A DNA stretch of 64,000 bases from Coriaria nepalensis (lineage: Eukaryota; Streptophyta; Magnoliopsida; Cucurbitales; Coriariaceae), in the NCBI GenBank assembly GCA_027186245.1, contig CP114499.1, forward strand, positions 3,663,001 through 3,727,000. The letters are read 5' to 3'. The position numbers and the translations under genes are program-made. The stretch's first letter is position 1. Each line of letters starts with the position of its first letter. The notes below the pieces were generated by a model. It was given only the letters and a program-made list of their open reading frames with translations. It was not told the DNA's origin and searched no databases. This document shows positions 42,266 to 55,149 of the stretch, one piece after another.

Positions 42266-45200
42266 GCTTGTTTGGTTGTCTGTCTGCGAGACGAACCTTC
42301 TAAAAGGTTCTCGCTTATCGCATCTCATTTTCGAAATTAACCTCAAAAGTTTCTCTAAATAATAATAAACTCCAAAATTTTATATAATTATAATAAATAC
42401 CCTAAAATAAACTTAAATTATAATTGACTAACTCAAATTTGTAAAATTATAATGAGTACTTAAAAATTAAAATTAAATTATAATAAGTTTTTAATTTTCT
42501 ATTGGATTGGTTTATCACTGTTAACCCAACCTAATCCGACTCATAAATTAAAAAATAAAATGTTATTTTTAAAATGATCACTTAATTAATTTAAATTAAT
42601 AATAATAATAAAAATAATAATGGATCAAAGAATAGTGGTAGGAGACTAAATTTTGCTTAGTCATTCAAAAGGTTAGAGCATGACACCTCATGCTTCCTAC
42701 TACTACTAACCCATAAGCTTTAACTACTGATTTTTACTTAATAAATAAGGCAAGGGCTACTTCAGCATAACCTTATTTTCCCTCCATTTCCTCATACAAA
42801 AACTAGGAGCCAAAATCTACAGTCGATCCACTTGCACATTGAGCAAATTAGCATAGAGGGAAGTGGAAAGCAAGTTGTAGGAAGATGCACCTCTAACTTT
42901 ATTTCACTTAATTTACCTAGGATTACTGAATCTAGCATAATCACTAGATCTAGAAAAGCAATAGTAAATCAAGGTTTATTTATAAGATTACTTGTTGGTT
43001 TATGTGTTTTAAGATTACTTGTTAGTTTATGTGTTTAAGTTATGATCTAGAAAAAATGACTGTTAGAAGAATCAAATTATGAAAAGTTTCGAGCAATGAT
43101 AAAATTATGTAATAATGATATTAAGAAACTCAACTCTCGTAACTTTCTAGGCACACCAAGAACACCCCCAACCAAGTTATATTGAGCGAGATAAAAATTC
43201 TCAAAACTAGTAAAGAAAACTGTTAAACTTCAAAATTTAAACTGTAAAAAGTTTTGTATTATATTTTACTAATTAGAACTTATGAATTTATATATGCCCT
43301 AAAATTATAAAAACTTATATTAAGAAAGTAGGTTCTCTTAGCTTTTCAGAGAGACTAAGAACACCCCAAACAGATCTATAATCACTGAGATACAAATTTT
43401 GAAAGTTAAGTGTCAAGTATATAAAAACTGAAGTTAGAACAAAGACATGTAGTACACTCATACACTTTGGCCATGACAATGTTTATAAAAAGTTATGATA
43501 TTTTATAGAATAAAACTAGAGATCATGAGCTTTAAGTTGACATAAGACTCAGAAAATTTACAATGTTGGGGAGAGTGAGTTATGTAATTTCAAATTTAGC
43601 AATAGTTTACATGCTTATATAGAATTATACAGACTAAACTTGAAGTTTGAAAAATCACAACTCTCTTTATAATGAACCAAATTGAGAAAATAATATACCA
43701 AATAAAAGTTTCGGAAGTTAATTATTCAATCAAATTAATTTTACAATTTTTGGAAGAGCCGGGTTAAAGCTATTGGTCAAGAAATGAAACATGCTTGATT
43801 TTGTTCTAAGTATAAGACTATTTTAATGCAACTGACTCTTGATAGGGCAAATATACGGAGCTGAAAATTTTACAATATCTTAGTGAGATGTTGATAGGGA
43901 TATCTTTAAATTCTTACAATTTTATAAGATCCCAAGTGTTAGAAATAAATCCTAAATGCATATATATGAAAACAAGAAATGAAAATAGAATAGGAGTTAA
44001 ATGAAGCGGTTGTGATGAATAAGTGAAATGAGGTGGTAAACTTATGAACTTTGAGCTTAAACTTTTATGGAACTCACACAAGAGGGACAAGTAGAGGTAA
44101 AGGTGAGAAAATTTTTAGCAAATGGCAATTAGGGTTTATAAGATACACTAATCCAAACTCCTACCAAATACTTAAGAAAGGGTTAACTTTAAACATCATA
44201 TTTTCAAGGGTTCACTAAATGGTTGGAATTAATAAGGTTCCTAAGTAAGTCAAAAGTTAAATGGGTTGAGAGTTAAAGGAATTAAATTGGTCTAATGATA
44301 ACAAAATATTTTAGATGTTAACAAATAGATATATACAGATAAGTAGACATAAAAGTGAATTTTATTAAGTTAACAATTTATAATGTCTATAATAGTTAAC
44401 TATATATTGTAATTATATATATGTATTGGATGTTAGTTGTTAACAACTATTAATAGACGACTATATATATACATTTTTTTAAAGTATAGTTAAGTTAATT
44501 TTAACTGAGAGATGATAAAAGTAAGGTTATTAGTGAAATTATATGTTTTAAGTAAAATTGAGACTAAAGTTTCTACTAAGATAATTACATGCTCGGATTA
44601 GTAGCTGGCCTAGAGTTTAAAGGATTTCAACAAGCCCATACAAATAGACCGAAAGGTAAGTACAAATTTTACCTACAACAAAAAAACTATTTATAAAATT
44701 AGATGAGTTATTTCTAATGGTTACATTATTGTTCATATTATTAATTGGTTTGCGGTCATTGAAGTGCTTGATTGTAATGAGTGATATGATTGTTATTGTT
44801 GTTACTCTTAGAAATTCTTAAATAACATATAAACTTATGAGAATCATGTAAAGTTTATCTCATATTTCACATGAGGAAATTAAGAGGTATATGAAGATAA
44901 AAAGAAATGAGACGTAATAGTTTAATATCATATCAACCTCTCGAAAGAAGAATTGAGGCCTAATGAAGAAATGTTTATTTAAAGTTATGTTTGTACATGC
45001 CAAGTAGAAGCGGCTCATGATCAATCGGAGCCTTAGACCAAATTAAAATTTGGGGCCCTTTTGATATAAAATATATATTTTTTTTAAATTATATATATAT
45101 CATGTCATCTCTTTTAACTGAGAAGTTTATCTAATAAAACGTGTGAAAGAAGCTCCATTAACTATTTTATATTTTTTCAAATTTTCCGTGAACATAATAA

Positions 45201-45449
45201 AAAATATTTTTAATACATTTTCAAATTTCAATAATTATAAATATATATCATAATTATTTGGGAGAGGGGGGTTATATAGGTAATATGGTGACACTTGTTA
45301 GTTTATAATGACACATACTTAGGCTAAAGATGATACCTAATTAATAAACAAAATGAAGATGACACTTAAGTTTTATGCATGGGAGATTTTGATTTCTATT
45401 TTTTTATAATTAGATAATGATCCTTTTAATTTTAAAAAATTATTAAAAG
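42266..45449. other. Intergenic DNA between DLD and the long repeat region
   Basis: Near 42266 this is the DLD promoter side. At about 42982-43035 a 27-bp unit (TAAGATTACTTGTTGGTTTA and following) is tandemly repeated twice. The rest is AT-rich with no gene recognised; 45000-45070 resembles a dispersed repeat also seen near 34680. Confidence 0.45.
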
Positions 45450-45559
45450 ACCCCCTTTTATTTCTTTTAAGCATAGTTTGAAAATTTAAGAATTACAGAA
45501 AAGCCTATTCTATTTCTTTTATTACAATTTAGATTTTTTGGGGGGCTTATATTTCTAGA

Positions 45560-47010
45560 GCTTTCTATATATATGGTACATTTTTTGAAAATTAGTAAAT
45601 TTCTTATAGTAAGTGAGACAAGATGACTGAAATTTGAATAATGAGAATGCTGTGCATGCTCCACTTATTTCATTATAACTATTTCATTTCACTTCGAAGT
45701 TGTATGCTCCACTTTCATATGCTCTACTTTCATATGCTCCACTTGCAAAACAAAAGTCTTTTGCCTATGCTCCACTTGCATATGAAACTAGACTTTCATT
45801 CATTTCTAAAGATATATAATACGTCTCATAACTCTAAGTAAAATGATTGGAATCATAAAAATAAGATGATATTATTGCAAACTCATTGAGCTAAACAGGT
45901 CTCTATGATCATTATCTATTAAATTTGTAATAACTTTTTTCATCTGATATCCAAATTGCAAACCATCTGTTACATTTTAAACTAAACTTTCAGAGCCTTT
46001 TATATATGTATGAGATGTTTTCTAGATATTAATAAACCTCATAGTGAGTGAGACATGATGAATGAAATTTGAATTAAGATCATGACGTGCATGCTCTACT
46101 TATTTTTCTATAACCTTTTCATTTCAATTTAAAATTGTAAGCGACTGCTTGTACATGAAACTAAACATCTATATATTTTCAAATGTATGTAGCATATCTT
46201 ATAACTCTACGTAAAATAATTGAAATCATCAAAATTTGATGATATTATTATAGACCCATTGTGCTTAACATGTTTGAATAATTGATCTATTGAGCTTAAC
46301 GAGTCCATGACCATTATCCATTAAATCTATAATAACTTATCTATCTGATATCAAAATTGTAAACTGCTAATTGTATTTAAGACTAGACTTCCAGAGCATT
46401 CATATAGGTGTGGTAAATTTTTTAAATACTAGCAAATCTCTCATAATGAGTGAGACAAGATGAATACAATTTGAATTATGATAATGATGTGCATCCTTTA
46501 CTTATTTTACTATAACGTTTTCATTTTAATTCAAAATTGTAAACATATATTTTCATATGAAACTAGATATTCATACATTTCTAATGATATATAGAATGTC
46601 TTGTAACTCAAAGTAAAGCGATCAGTATCATCAAAACAAAATGATATTATTATAGACCCATTGAGCTCAATGGGTTCATGATCATTATGTATTATATTCA
46701 TAATAAAATTTTCATCTGATATCAAAATTGCAAACCATTAGTTACATTTGAAAGCAGACTTCCAGAACTCCTTATACATATATAGAAAGTTTTATGAATA
46801 TTAATAAATCTTTCATAATGAGTGAGACAATATGAATGAAATTTGAACGATGATAATTATGTGCATGCTCCATTTATTTTTTTAATATAAATTTTCATTT
46901 CAATTCAAATTTTAAATGACCACTTGGATATGCAACTAGAAATTCATATATTTTCAACAGTATATAACACGTCTCATTACTCAAAGTAAAACGCTCGCAA
47001 TCATTAACAA
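45560..47010. repeat. Tandem array of 370-425-bp AT-rich units
   Basis: About four diverged units share the landmark GAGTGAGACAAGATGAATGA at about 45613, 46037, 46445 and 46817, each followed by a TGTGCATGCTCCACTTATTT-like stretch and a CTAGACATTCATATATTTTC-like stretch. A further unit begins the second repeat copy (landmark near 50355). They are satellite-like and diverged (roughly 75-85% by eye). Confidence 0.8.
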
Positions 47011-48910
47011 AATTATGAACATATATTTGAAGGATTGGCTGGTTGAACTCAATTGGTCTAAAAGGTAAACCGTTGAGCTCTACAGGAACCCAATGGATTT
47101 TGAAGGTTTGGACTATAATTTTATTTTATTTTTTGCTTGTTGCCATTTGCTTGTAGATAAAGAAAAAAAAGTAGATTAATAACAAATGGGTGGAGTGGGT
47201 TGTCAGGCGATGAAGGAGAAGATGAAGAATCCATCATCGAGTTTGTGTGATTCTAATCGGTTGATGAAGGAGAAGTAGGTTGATAAAGAAGAAAAAAAGA
47301 AAAAGAATAATCGAGATCATTTTCATCTTTTAATTTTTTTTTTCTAATTTAATTAAATCAATTTTCTTGAAATATTTAACAAAAAATAAAAAACTTCTAA
47401 CCTACATAAAAGAATTTACTAAAATTTACCATCCGAAAGCTTATCTAACTAAGCCTTCCAAAAATAATAATAACGAATAAAAAAGAAAAACTGATAATAT
47501 TGAGAGATGTTGAATTATTGAATTGCCGCCACATATTTTGTTTGGTAGTGACTACATATTTCCCAATCAGAAATCTACAAGATTGATAGACATTAAATTG
47601 GGAGTAGATTCAGTAGTTATTTTATTGTCATTGTCTGTCCCTGCGCGTTCTCAACCGTCTTTATAGATCTAATAGTTAAAATACATGCTACGTCAAAATC
47701 ACTTGTATTAATATGAAACCTTATATGGCTAATAGGTAAGCCGTATAAGATAATTTATAGACCGAAAACTTTTTCTTTTACACAACACATCAAAATCACT
47801 TGTAGACGGAGTTCTTTTATTTTTCCTAAATCGAGTTCAATTTCTTCCTTCACAAAGCGTGCTCCCTTCCTAGACCGAAATCTTTTACTTTTACTTTTCC
47901 TAGAACGAGTTTAATTTCTCTTTTCCCAGACCGAGCTACTTTTCCAGACCGAATTCTTCATCTTCCTTCCTAGACCTAGTTCTTCATTTTCCTTCCTATA
48001 GAATTTTGTCTTCATTCATAGACTGAGATATAATATAATCTAATGTATCTGCATTCCCGGTCCAGATCGAGTTCTCTAGAACAGATAGAAAGATGACCGA
48101 GTTCTCGGTCTGTCGTCTTATACCGAGATCACAAATTGGTTTAGATCGAGAACTCTTGACTGATATCACATGTGAGACCCTTCAACCCTTTGACCTTTCG
48201 ATCCTTCATGTGAGATGTTGGTCGGTGTATCTCACATGTAACTTTAAGATACCCTTTGACCCAAAGACGTCGGTTTGAGATGCCTTTCGACCCTATGACC
48301 CTTCGACCTTTTGACTCTCATTTGTGTGAGATGCCCATTAACCACAGACCGACATGAAATCTCGGTCTACATACTAAGATCTCACATATCAGTCTATGCA
48401 TCTCATACCAGCATGTTGGTCTGTAGACCGAGATCACATGTCGGTTTATGCATCTCACATGTAACTCTAAGATGTCCTTTGACCTTTTGAAAGGACTCGG
48501 ATTATGTAAGACGTCGGTCTGAGATGCCCTTCAACCCTTCGACCCTTCGGAAACTTAAGAATTCGGTCTAAGACATACCAAAATGTCTAGAACTCAAGAA
48601 CTCGATCTTAATTGGAAACTCTAGACCAAGAACTCAGACTAGACAAGGAACTCGATCTTATTTCATATTTTAGATTTTAGATCAGAAACTCGGTCTAGAC
48701 CGGGAACTACATATCGATTATTGGTTTTTAGATTTTAGATTCAAATTCAGATCGAATACCAGTTTCTAGATTTCAGATATTCATATCGAATATCGGTCTA
48801 TAGATTATAAATTAAGATTGCGTGTGAATAATCATTGTTATTCGTTAATATTTAGAGAAAAAAGAAAGAAAGAATAGTCACAATTGCTTAAGAAAACGAG
48901 AGAGAAAAAT
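46593..48910 (+). repeat. Long direct repeat, copy 1 (left of SKA3 pseudogene)
   Basis: About 2.3 kb that matches 50101-52492 in the same orientation at roughly 85% by eye. Landmarks: GAATTGCCGCCACATATTTT (about 47520), a GATGAAGGAGAAGATGAAGA block (about 47208), and a region (47800-48800) packed with GACCGAG / CTCGGTC words. The right end stops about 18 bp before the SKA3 pseudogene. No transposase, retroelement protein, PBS or TG..CA ends were recognised. Confidence 0.8.
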
Positions 48911-48928
48911 AGTGTGCATCGCAATCCA

Positions 48929-50100
48929 TGGATCGCCATCCCATCCCTCTCTGTACTCATTTCTCCTCACTTCTTCCACCACATAATTTTTTAATTTAGA
49001 TCTTCTATAAGCTGTAGCGAGATCAGAATTTTGGTTCCTCTTTGCAGATTTCCAGCATTCAAACTCACAGCAGTTCACCGTTTGCTAATCATGAAATGTG
49101 GTTGTTGTTTTTTTTATTTTTCATGTACCTTTTTTTGTACAGATTCGGCATCATCAACCTTCATACAGTGGCTCAATCGCCGTGTCTCAACTGTAAGCAG
49201 CGATCTCAACCTCATTGAGTCGATGTCCTGTGGAACTGTTTCTTTCGAGGAGCTATTAGGTCATTGCAATGAAGTTTACAAGAAGAACCAAAGCGATCTT
49301 TCTGAACTCCAGGATAATCTTAAGAACACAGGATATCGTCCAGGTGATTGACTTGTAATTCCTGCTTTATTGTTTCTTTATTGAGAAAAAAGAACAGGAA
49401 CCGATAAAAAACAAGGAAATGGCAAATTTACATAGATAGTCTTTGTGGATTCTGTTTTGAAGAGATTGTTGAATCTGATATCCTCTTCCTTATTTTTTCC
49501 TTAAGAGTTTGATGTTGATGATGAAGCTGATGTTCCAGACAATCTATCACCTGGGTTGCACTTGAATCTTCAATGTTCTTATGGACTCGATTTACCATCT
49601 TATGAGAGTCCTGTGCCCACAACAGGATCTTTCATGCGAAATTTAGATGACAATGCACTGTATCCTTATCAGTTTTTCTTTAGTGTTTCCTATATTTCTG
49701 GTTAAAGGTAAGAAAAAGGACAGTAAATTGAGGTAAATGAAATGTAGGAATGGACATATGTTATTCATTTGCTTACCTGTATAGGGGAAGGAAGCTTTGT
49801 GTTTCTTAATTCCGCAGACTTGATGAATCATTGAGTCTAGAAAAAGTTGGGCTTTCGGATGTTTGTCTCGCCACATTAGCATCAGAAGGTTTGTTGAAAT
49901 CTCTGTCTTATTGAGTTAATGTTCAAGCATGTTGTTTGAGGAAGGAACTTACAAGCAAATGGTTCATCTTGAACATCAATTTTTCTTTGTTATGGGTGAC
50001 TCAATTCTGGCATCATGGGAGGTATGAAGCCCTCCTTTATAGCCTTTGTTTGCTTCTGCGTGCTAGTGATATATATATCGATTGAGAACCAGTCATTTAT
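48929..50100 (+). pseudogene. Partial, internally deleted copy of the SKA3-like gene
   Basis: DNA-level copy of 59666-61341, introns included. It starts inside exon 1 at TGGATCGCC, keeps exon 2 (about 49143-49344), exon 3 and exon 4, then jumps at about 50003 from intron 4 to the end of exon 7, losing about 520 bp, and ends in intron 7. Identity is high (4 differences in 201 bases of exon 2). It lacks the start codon, exons 5-6 and exons 8-9, and the last base of exon 1 before the donor is changed. It sits exactly between the two long direct repeats. Because introns are kept, it is not a processed copy. Confidence 0.92.
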
Positions 50101-52492
50101 AGAATGTATAAAAGTCAAAATAAAATGATTGGTATCATCAAAATAAGATGATCTTATTGTAGACCTATTAAGTTCAACGGGTTTGAATTAACTTGTTGAG
50201 CTTAATGAGTTCATGACTATTATACATTACATTCATAATAATTTTTTCATCTTATATCGAATTGCAGACCATTGGTTGCAATTGAAATTCTACTTCCAAA
50301 GCTCTTTATACATATATGGAAAGTTTTTTGGAGATTAATAAATATTTTCTTAACGAGTGAGACAATATGAATAAAATTCGAACGATGATAATTATGCGCA
50401 TACTCCACTTATTTTTCTATAGTTTTTTCATTTCAATTCAAACTTTTAACGACTAGTTAGATATGAAACTAGACATTCATATATTTTCAACAATATATAG
50501 CATGTCTCATAACTCAAAGTAAAACACTCGCAATTATTAAATGAAATTATGAATAGATATTTGAAGGATTGGTCTGTCGAACTTAATCGGTCTAAAAGTT
50601 AAACTGTTGAGCTCAACGGGAACTCAATGGATCTTGAAGGTTTTGACTATAATTTTTTTATTTTTACTTGTTGCCATTTACGTGTAGATAAAGAAAAAAA
50701 AAGGGTTGATACCGAATGGGAGGAGTGCATTGTGAGGTGATGGAGAAGAAGATGAAGAATCCGTCATCGAATTTGTGTGATTCCGATCAGTTAATGAAGG
50801 AGAAGAAGGAGGTTGATGAAGGAGAAAAAAAGAAGAAGAAGAATAATCGATGTCATTTTCATCTTTTAATTTTTTTTAAAATTTAATTAAATCAATTTTC
50901 TTAAAATATGTTACAAAAAATTAAACAACTTCAAATCTACATACATAAATAATGTATTAAAATTTACTATCTGCAAGCTTATCTTACTAAACCTCCCAAA
51001 AATAATAATAACAAATAAAAAAGAAAAACTAATAATATTGAGAGATGTCGAATTATTGAATTGCCGCCACATATTTTGTTTGGCAGGGACTATATATTTC
51101 CCAATCAGGAATCTACGAGATTGATGGATATTAAATTGGGAGCGAATTTAGTTGTTGTTTCATTATCCTTGTTTGTTTTTTTACGTAAATCTCGGTCGTC
51201 CTTGTACATCTAATGGTTAAAATACGTGTCACGTCAAAATTATTTGTATTAATACGAAAGCTTATACGGCTAATACGCAAGCCGTACAAGATAATTTACC
51301 AACTGATAATTTTTTTCTTTTATGCAACACATCAAAAAAAACTTTCAGAAATAGTTTTTTTACTTTTCCTAGATCAAGTTCAATTTCTTTCTTCACAGAC
51401 TGAGCTCCCGCTCCCTTCCCATACCGAGATCTTTAACTTTTTTTAGATCGAGTTTAATTTCTTTCTTCCCAAACTGAGCTACCTTTCCAAATCGAGTTGT
51501 TCTTCATCTTTCTTCCCGGACCGAGTTCTTCATTTTTCTTCCCAGAGATTTTTTTTCTTCCTTCCTAGACCGAGATCTAAAATAATAAATATCTTTGGGT
51601 TCCTAGTCTAAACCGAGTTCTCTAGAAAAGATAGAAATATGATCGAGTTCTTGGTTTGTGGTCTCAGACCGATATCACATATTAGTTTAGACCTAAAACT
51701 TTGGACCGAGATCACATGTGATACCCTTCAATTAGTTGAAGGACTCAAATTATTTGAAACATTGGTCTGAGATGTCTTCGACCATTCGACCCTTCGACCC
51801 TTCGACTTTAATTTATTTGAGATACTATTCAACCCTTCAACCTTTCATGTGTGATGTCGGTCTATGCATCTCATATGTAAGTCTAAGATACCCTTCAACC
51901 CTTCAAAGGGACTTGAATTATGTGAGATGTCGATCTAAGATGCCTTTCAACCCTTCGACCATTTGACTCTAATTTGTGTGAGATGCATTTTGACCCGTTG
52001 ACCACATATCAAGATTTCACATGTCAGGATTTCCATCTTAGATCGGCATATCGGTCTGTAAACTGAGATCACATTTCGGTCTATGTATCTCACATGCAAC
52101 TTTAAGATGTCTTTCGACCTTTCAAAGAGACTCGAATTATATGAGACGTCAGTTAGAGATGCCTTTTGACCCTTTGGAAATTAAAGAATTCGGTCTGAGA
52201 TAGACCGACATATCTAGAACTCGAGAACTTGGTCCAGATCGAGAATTATGGATCAAGAACTCGGTCTGGATCGAGAAATCAATCTGATTTCAGATTTTAG
52301 ATTTTAGATCGGGAACTTGGTCTAGACCGGGAACTATAAATCGAATATCGATATCTAGATTTCAGATCGAATATCAGTCTCTAGATTTCATATTCAAATT
52401 GAGTGTGAATAACTATTGTCATTCATCAATATTTAGAAGAAAAAAATAAAAAGAGTTACAACTATTTAAAAAAATGAAAAAGAAAAATAATA
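50101..52492 (+). repeat. Long direct repeat, copy 2 (right of SKA3 pseudogene)
   Basis: Same-orientation partner of 46593-48910. It begins AGAATGTATAAAAGTC directly after the SKA3-like homology, includes one tandem-unit equivalent, and then GAATTGCCGCCACATATTTT (about 51058) and the GACCGAG/CTCGGTC-rich part (about 51350-52350). It contains no recognised protein. Confidence 0.8.
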
Positions 52493-52830
52493 AAATAAAA
52501 CTTATCAATTAATTATATTTCAATCGATTTATATTTTTATTTTTTTCTTATTAAGCGACGCTTCTCTAATTCCTAATATGTATTACAACGACAAATTAGG
52601 ATAATAAAATATAACTTAAATCGTGATCCGGTCATGCGTCAGATTGACCCATGCCCGGGTCAGACCAGTCAAACAACTCACCGAACTCGGGGAGTGTTCT
52701 ACATTCTCACGGCAATTGAAGAAAAAGATGCAGCTGCATCAACTCAAAGCAGAAAAAAAAACAAAATAAAAGAGATTCTCCAGATTCTCTTATCAGCCCC
52801 CCGCGTGAAGACAGAATCGTGACCTTAACA

Positions 52831-54680
52831 ATGGAGGGAAGGCGGAGGAGTAGTGAAGACAGAGAAATTCCTCTTCTGGGTCCTTCTTCTTCTTCTTCTT
52901 CAGGTTCGGCTTTCAGAGTTCAGACTCTGGGAAATATCATCATCTCTGTAGTTGGAACCGGCCTTTTGCTTTCAAAACCGTCGCCTGGCTCGCCGGCTCT
53001 ATTGGCGTCGCCGTTGTTGACCTCACCTCTTACTATACTGCATGCTCCTCCTGGTCTGCCCCTGTCTCTCTCTCTCTCTCCTTATTTTTCCTTATTTCAT
53101 CAAGAAGTTCATCTATGTTAAACAACTGTATTAATTTGTATTAGAGATGCATAGATCATACGTTGTTCTGTGATGAAACTAAAGTTTGATTTCATTGAAA
53201 AAGAAATGTAAGCGTATGTTTGTTCTTGAACAGATTCAATGCAGGGGAAAATTGGGCTCTCGAGAAGAACAATCATTAGAAACAGCTACAACCTATAGAG
53301 ACATAGGCCATAAATCTTTCGGAAAACCCGGCCGTTACCTAACCGAAATCCTCATTTCCATTTCACAATGCGGTGGGTCCGTTGCGTACCTCCATTTTCA
53401 AATCTCACACCCTTTCGTTCTCATCCTACATTTTCCTACTAGCGCCTTTAGAAATTAGCTTATCATGGATCAACGTCCTCTTTAGACTAGCACCCTTTAG
53501 CATCTTTGCCGATACTTGCAAAGCATTCATTAGCAATGGGAATTGTTCTCAAGGATGATATACAACAAGCAATCTCGGGCGAATTCTCGTTTGAAGGAAA
53601 GACAGCCGTCACTTAAAATATAGGAGGGTTGCCTTTTTTTTCGAGGGGTTTGGGATGACATTGGCTTTGGAATCATCTATGAGAGACAAGGCTAAGTGTC
53701 GGGATTTGCTCGGGCAGGCTTTTTCCGGGATCACCCCTTGTCTATGTTTTGTTCGGATTCTTGGGTTATATGGCTTATGGCGATGAAACTAGAGATATTT
53801 TTACTCTTAATCTTACCATGATTGGACCTCCATTGCTGTTCAGGTAATATTAAAGTTGAATTCTCAATATTTTATGTTAAGACTAGGGAGGTTTTTATGG
53901 CATGTTTATTTTAATTTCATTGACCGGAGTAGAAATCATATGTTAACTATGTATGTCATGTCATTAAAAAACGGTGGTGAGCACTTGAGTGGTCCTGAAC
54001 TAAGCTTAGTAAATGATTGATCACTCCGCCTTTTTAAATGTTGCACATTTTTATTAGTAGACTAGTTTAGGATCACTCTAGTGCGTCTCAGAAGAAAGAT
54101 AAAGGATGTGACATATATATCTTATGTGTTCTAATTTTCTTGGCCGGAGTAGATTTGTCATTTCCGCTCTGGAATGATGTAGAAAAGTGTCTATGTTCAA
54201 TAACAAAGTGATTTATATTTTCAAATAATGAAATGTGATTGAGTATATTCTTACGGATTGGATCGTGCGTGGGGCTAATTTTCACCTTCCCGATAATGCT
54301 ACACACGATAAATGAGATAGTTGAAAGTTAGTTTAAGAAAAGCAGATGCATCCGAAAGGACCATGCCGCTGATGACGACAACAACAACATAGACAAACTT
54401 CTCTACAACAAAGATAGGCAATTTCATAATTTACACAAACCGGGCAGTTTTGGTTATGGGGTTGGCAGTTGTGGCCTCGTTCGTGCTGGAATTTGGTGTT
54501 TTTGTCTCTTGTTGGAAGTACGGTCTGTTCTCTGATCTCGTTCGTTTTGCCGGCAATATATCATCTGAGACTAACGGGTCTTCCTAGTGTGTTTGGGAAA
54601 AGGTGTTGGATTACTGCTTCTTCTTGTTTAGTTTGCTTTTAGCTGCCTACGGTACTTACAATACAGTAGTTGATGTTTAG
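52831..54680 (+). pseudogene. AVT3-like vacuolar amino acid transporter pseudogene
   Basis: Remnant of an amino acid/auxin permease (AAAP) transporter. The N-terminus EIPLLGP..FRVQTLGNIIISVVGTG is followed in another frame by WLAGSIGVAVVDLTSYYT, then ATTYRDIGHKSFGKPGRYLTEILISISQCGGSVAYL, FEGFGMTLALESSMRDKAK, LLGQAFSGIT, GLIFTFPIMLHTINEIVE, and the end VLDYCFFLFSLLLAAYGTYNTVVDV with stop at 54678. At least five frameshifts and several lost segments are seen. An intron may run from CAG|GTAATA near 53843 to about 54256, where the acceptor seems mutated. The first exon is intact enough to look like a gene, but the whole is dead. Confidence 0.85.
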
Positions 54681-55149
54681 GCTTTAGGGATGTATGGAAG
54701 TAATTGTATTTTGATTGTGCCATTGTGGCTCTCTCTGGTTATCGATTGATAACTGGGTGATATCGTGAACTGGATAAATGAGGAAGTGGAATTTACATCG
54801 GAGAAATTTGCATCCATACAGATTCTGTTTTTAACGGGGTCTTCGGCCTAAAAGAAAAAAAAAAAGGGCCAAATTAGATTTAATCTCCTTAAATTATTAT
54901 AATATTTGTAAGATTTTTATTAAACTATTATGTTTGGTAAAGATTTCCTTAAACTTAAACTAGACAAAATTAAGACTTTGCTCCATTACATCTTTTAAAC
55001 TCTTCTTTTAGCCTTAAATTAATCATTTATTATATTTTGAGTCTAAAATTTTATTCTTATACTCCTTAAATTTTTTTTTTTTTTTTAATTTCAAATCATT
55101 TTTTCATCAATTAATCCCTTCATCACCATTTCTAAAACTGTCAAAACAT

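Noticed and set aside
42266..42346. Longer N-terminus for DLD from an upstream in-frame Met
   Set aside because: The family starts at the MAF-type Met, and the extra residues do not resemble a mitochondrial presequence or known relatives.
48878..49351. Independent short gene at the SKA3-like copy
   Set aside because: The open frame continues through an intron copy and joins only part of exon 2; the locus lacks the start and later exons.
46593..52492. Long direct repeats as LTRs of one retrotransposon carrying a gene fragment
   Set aside because: No primer-binding site, polypurine tract or retroelement protein is seen, and the two repeats appear far more diverged than the insert from its source.
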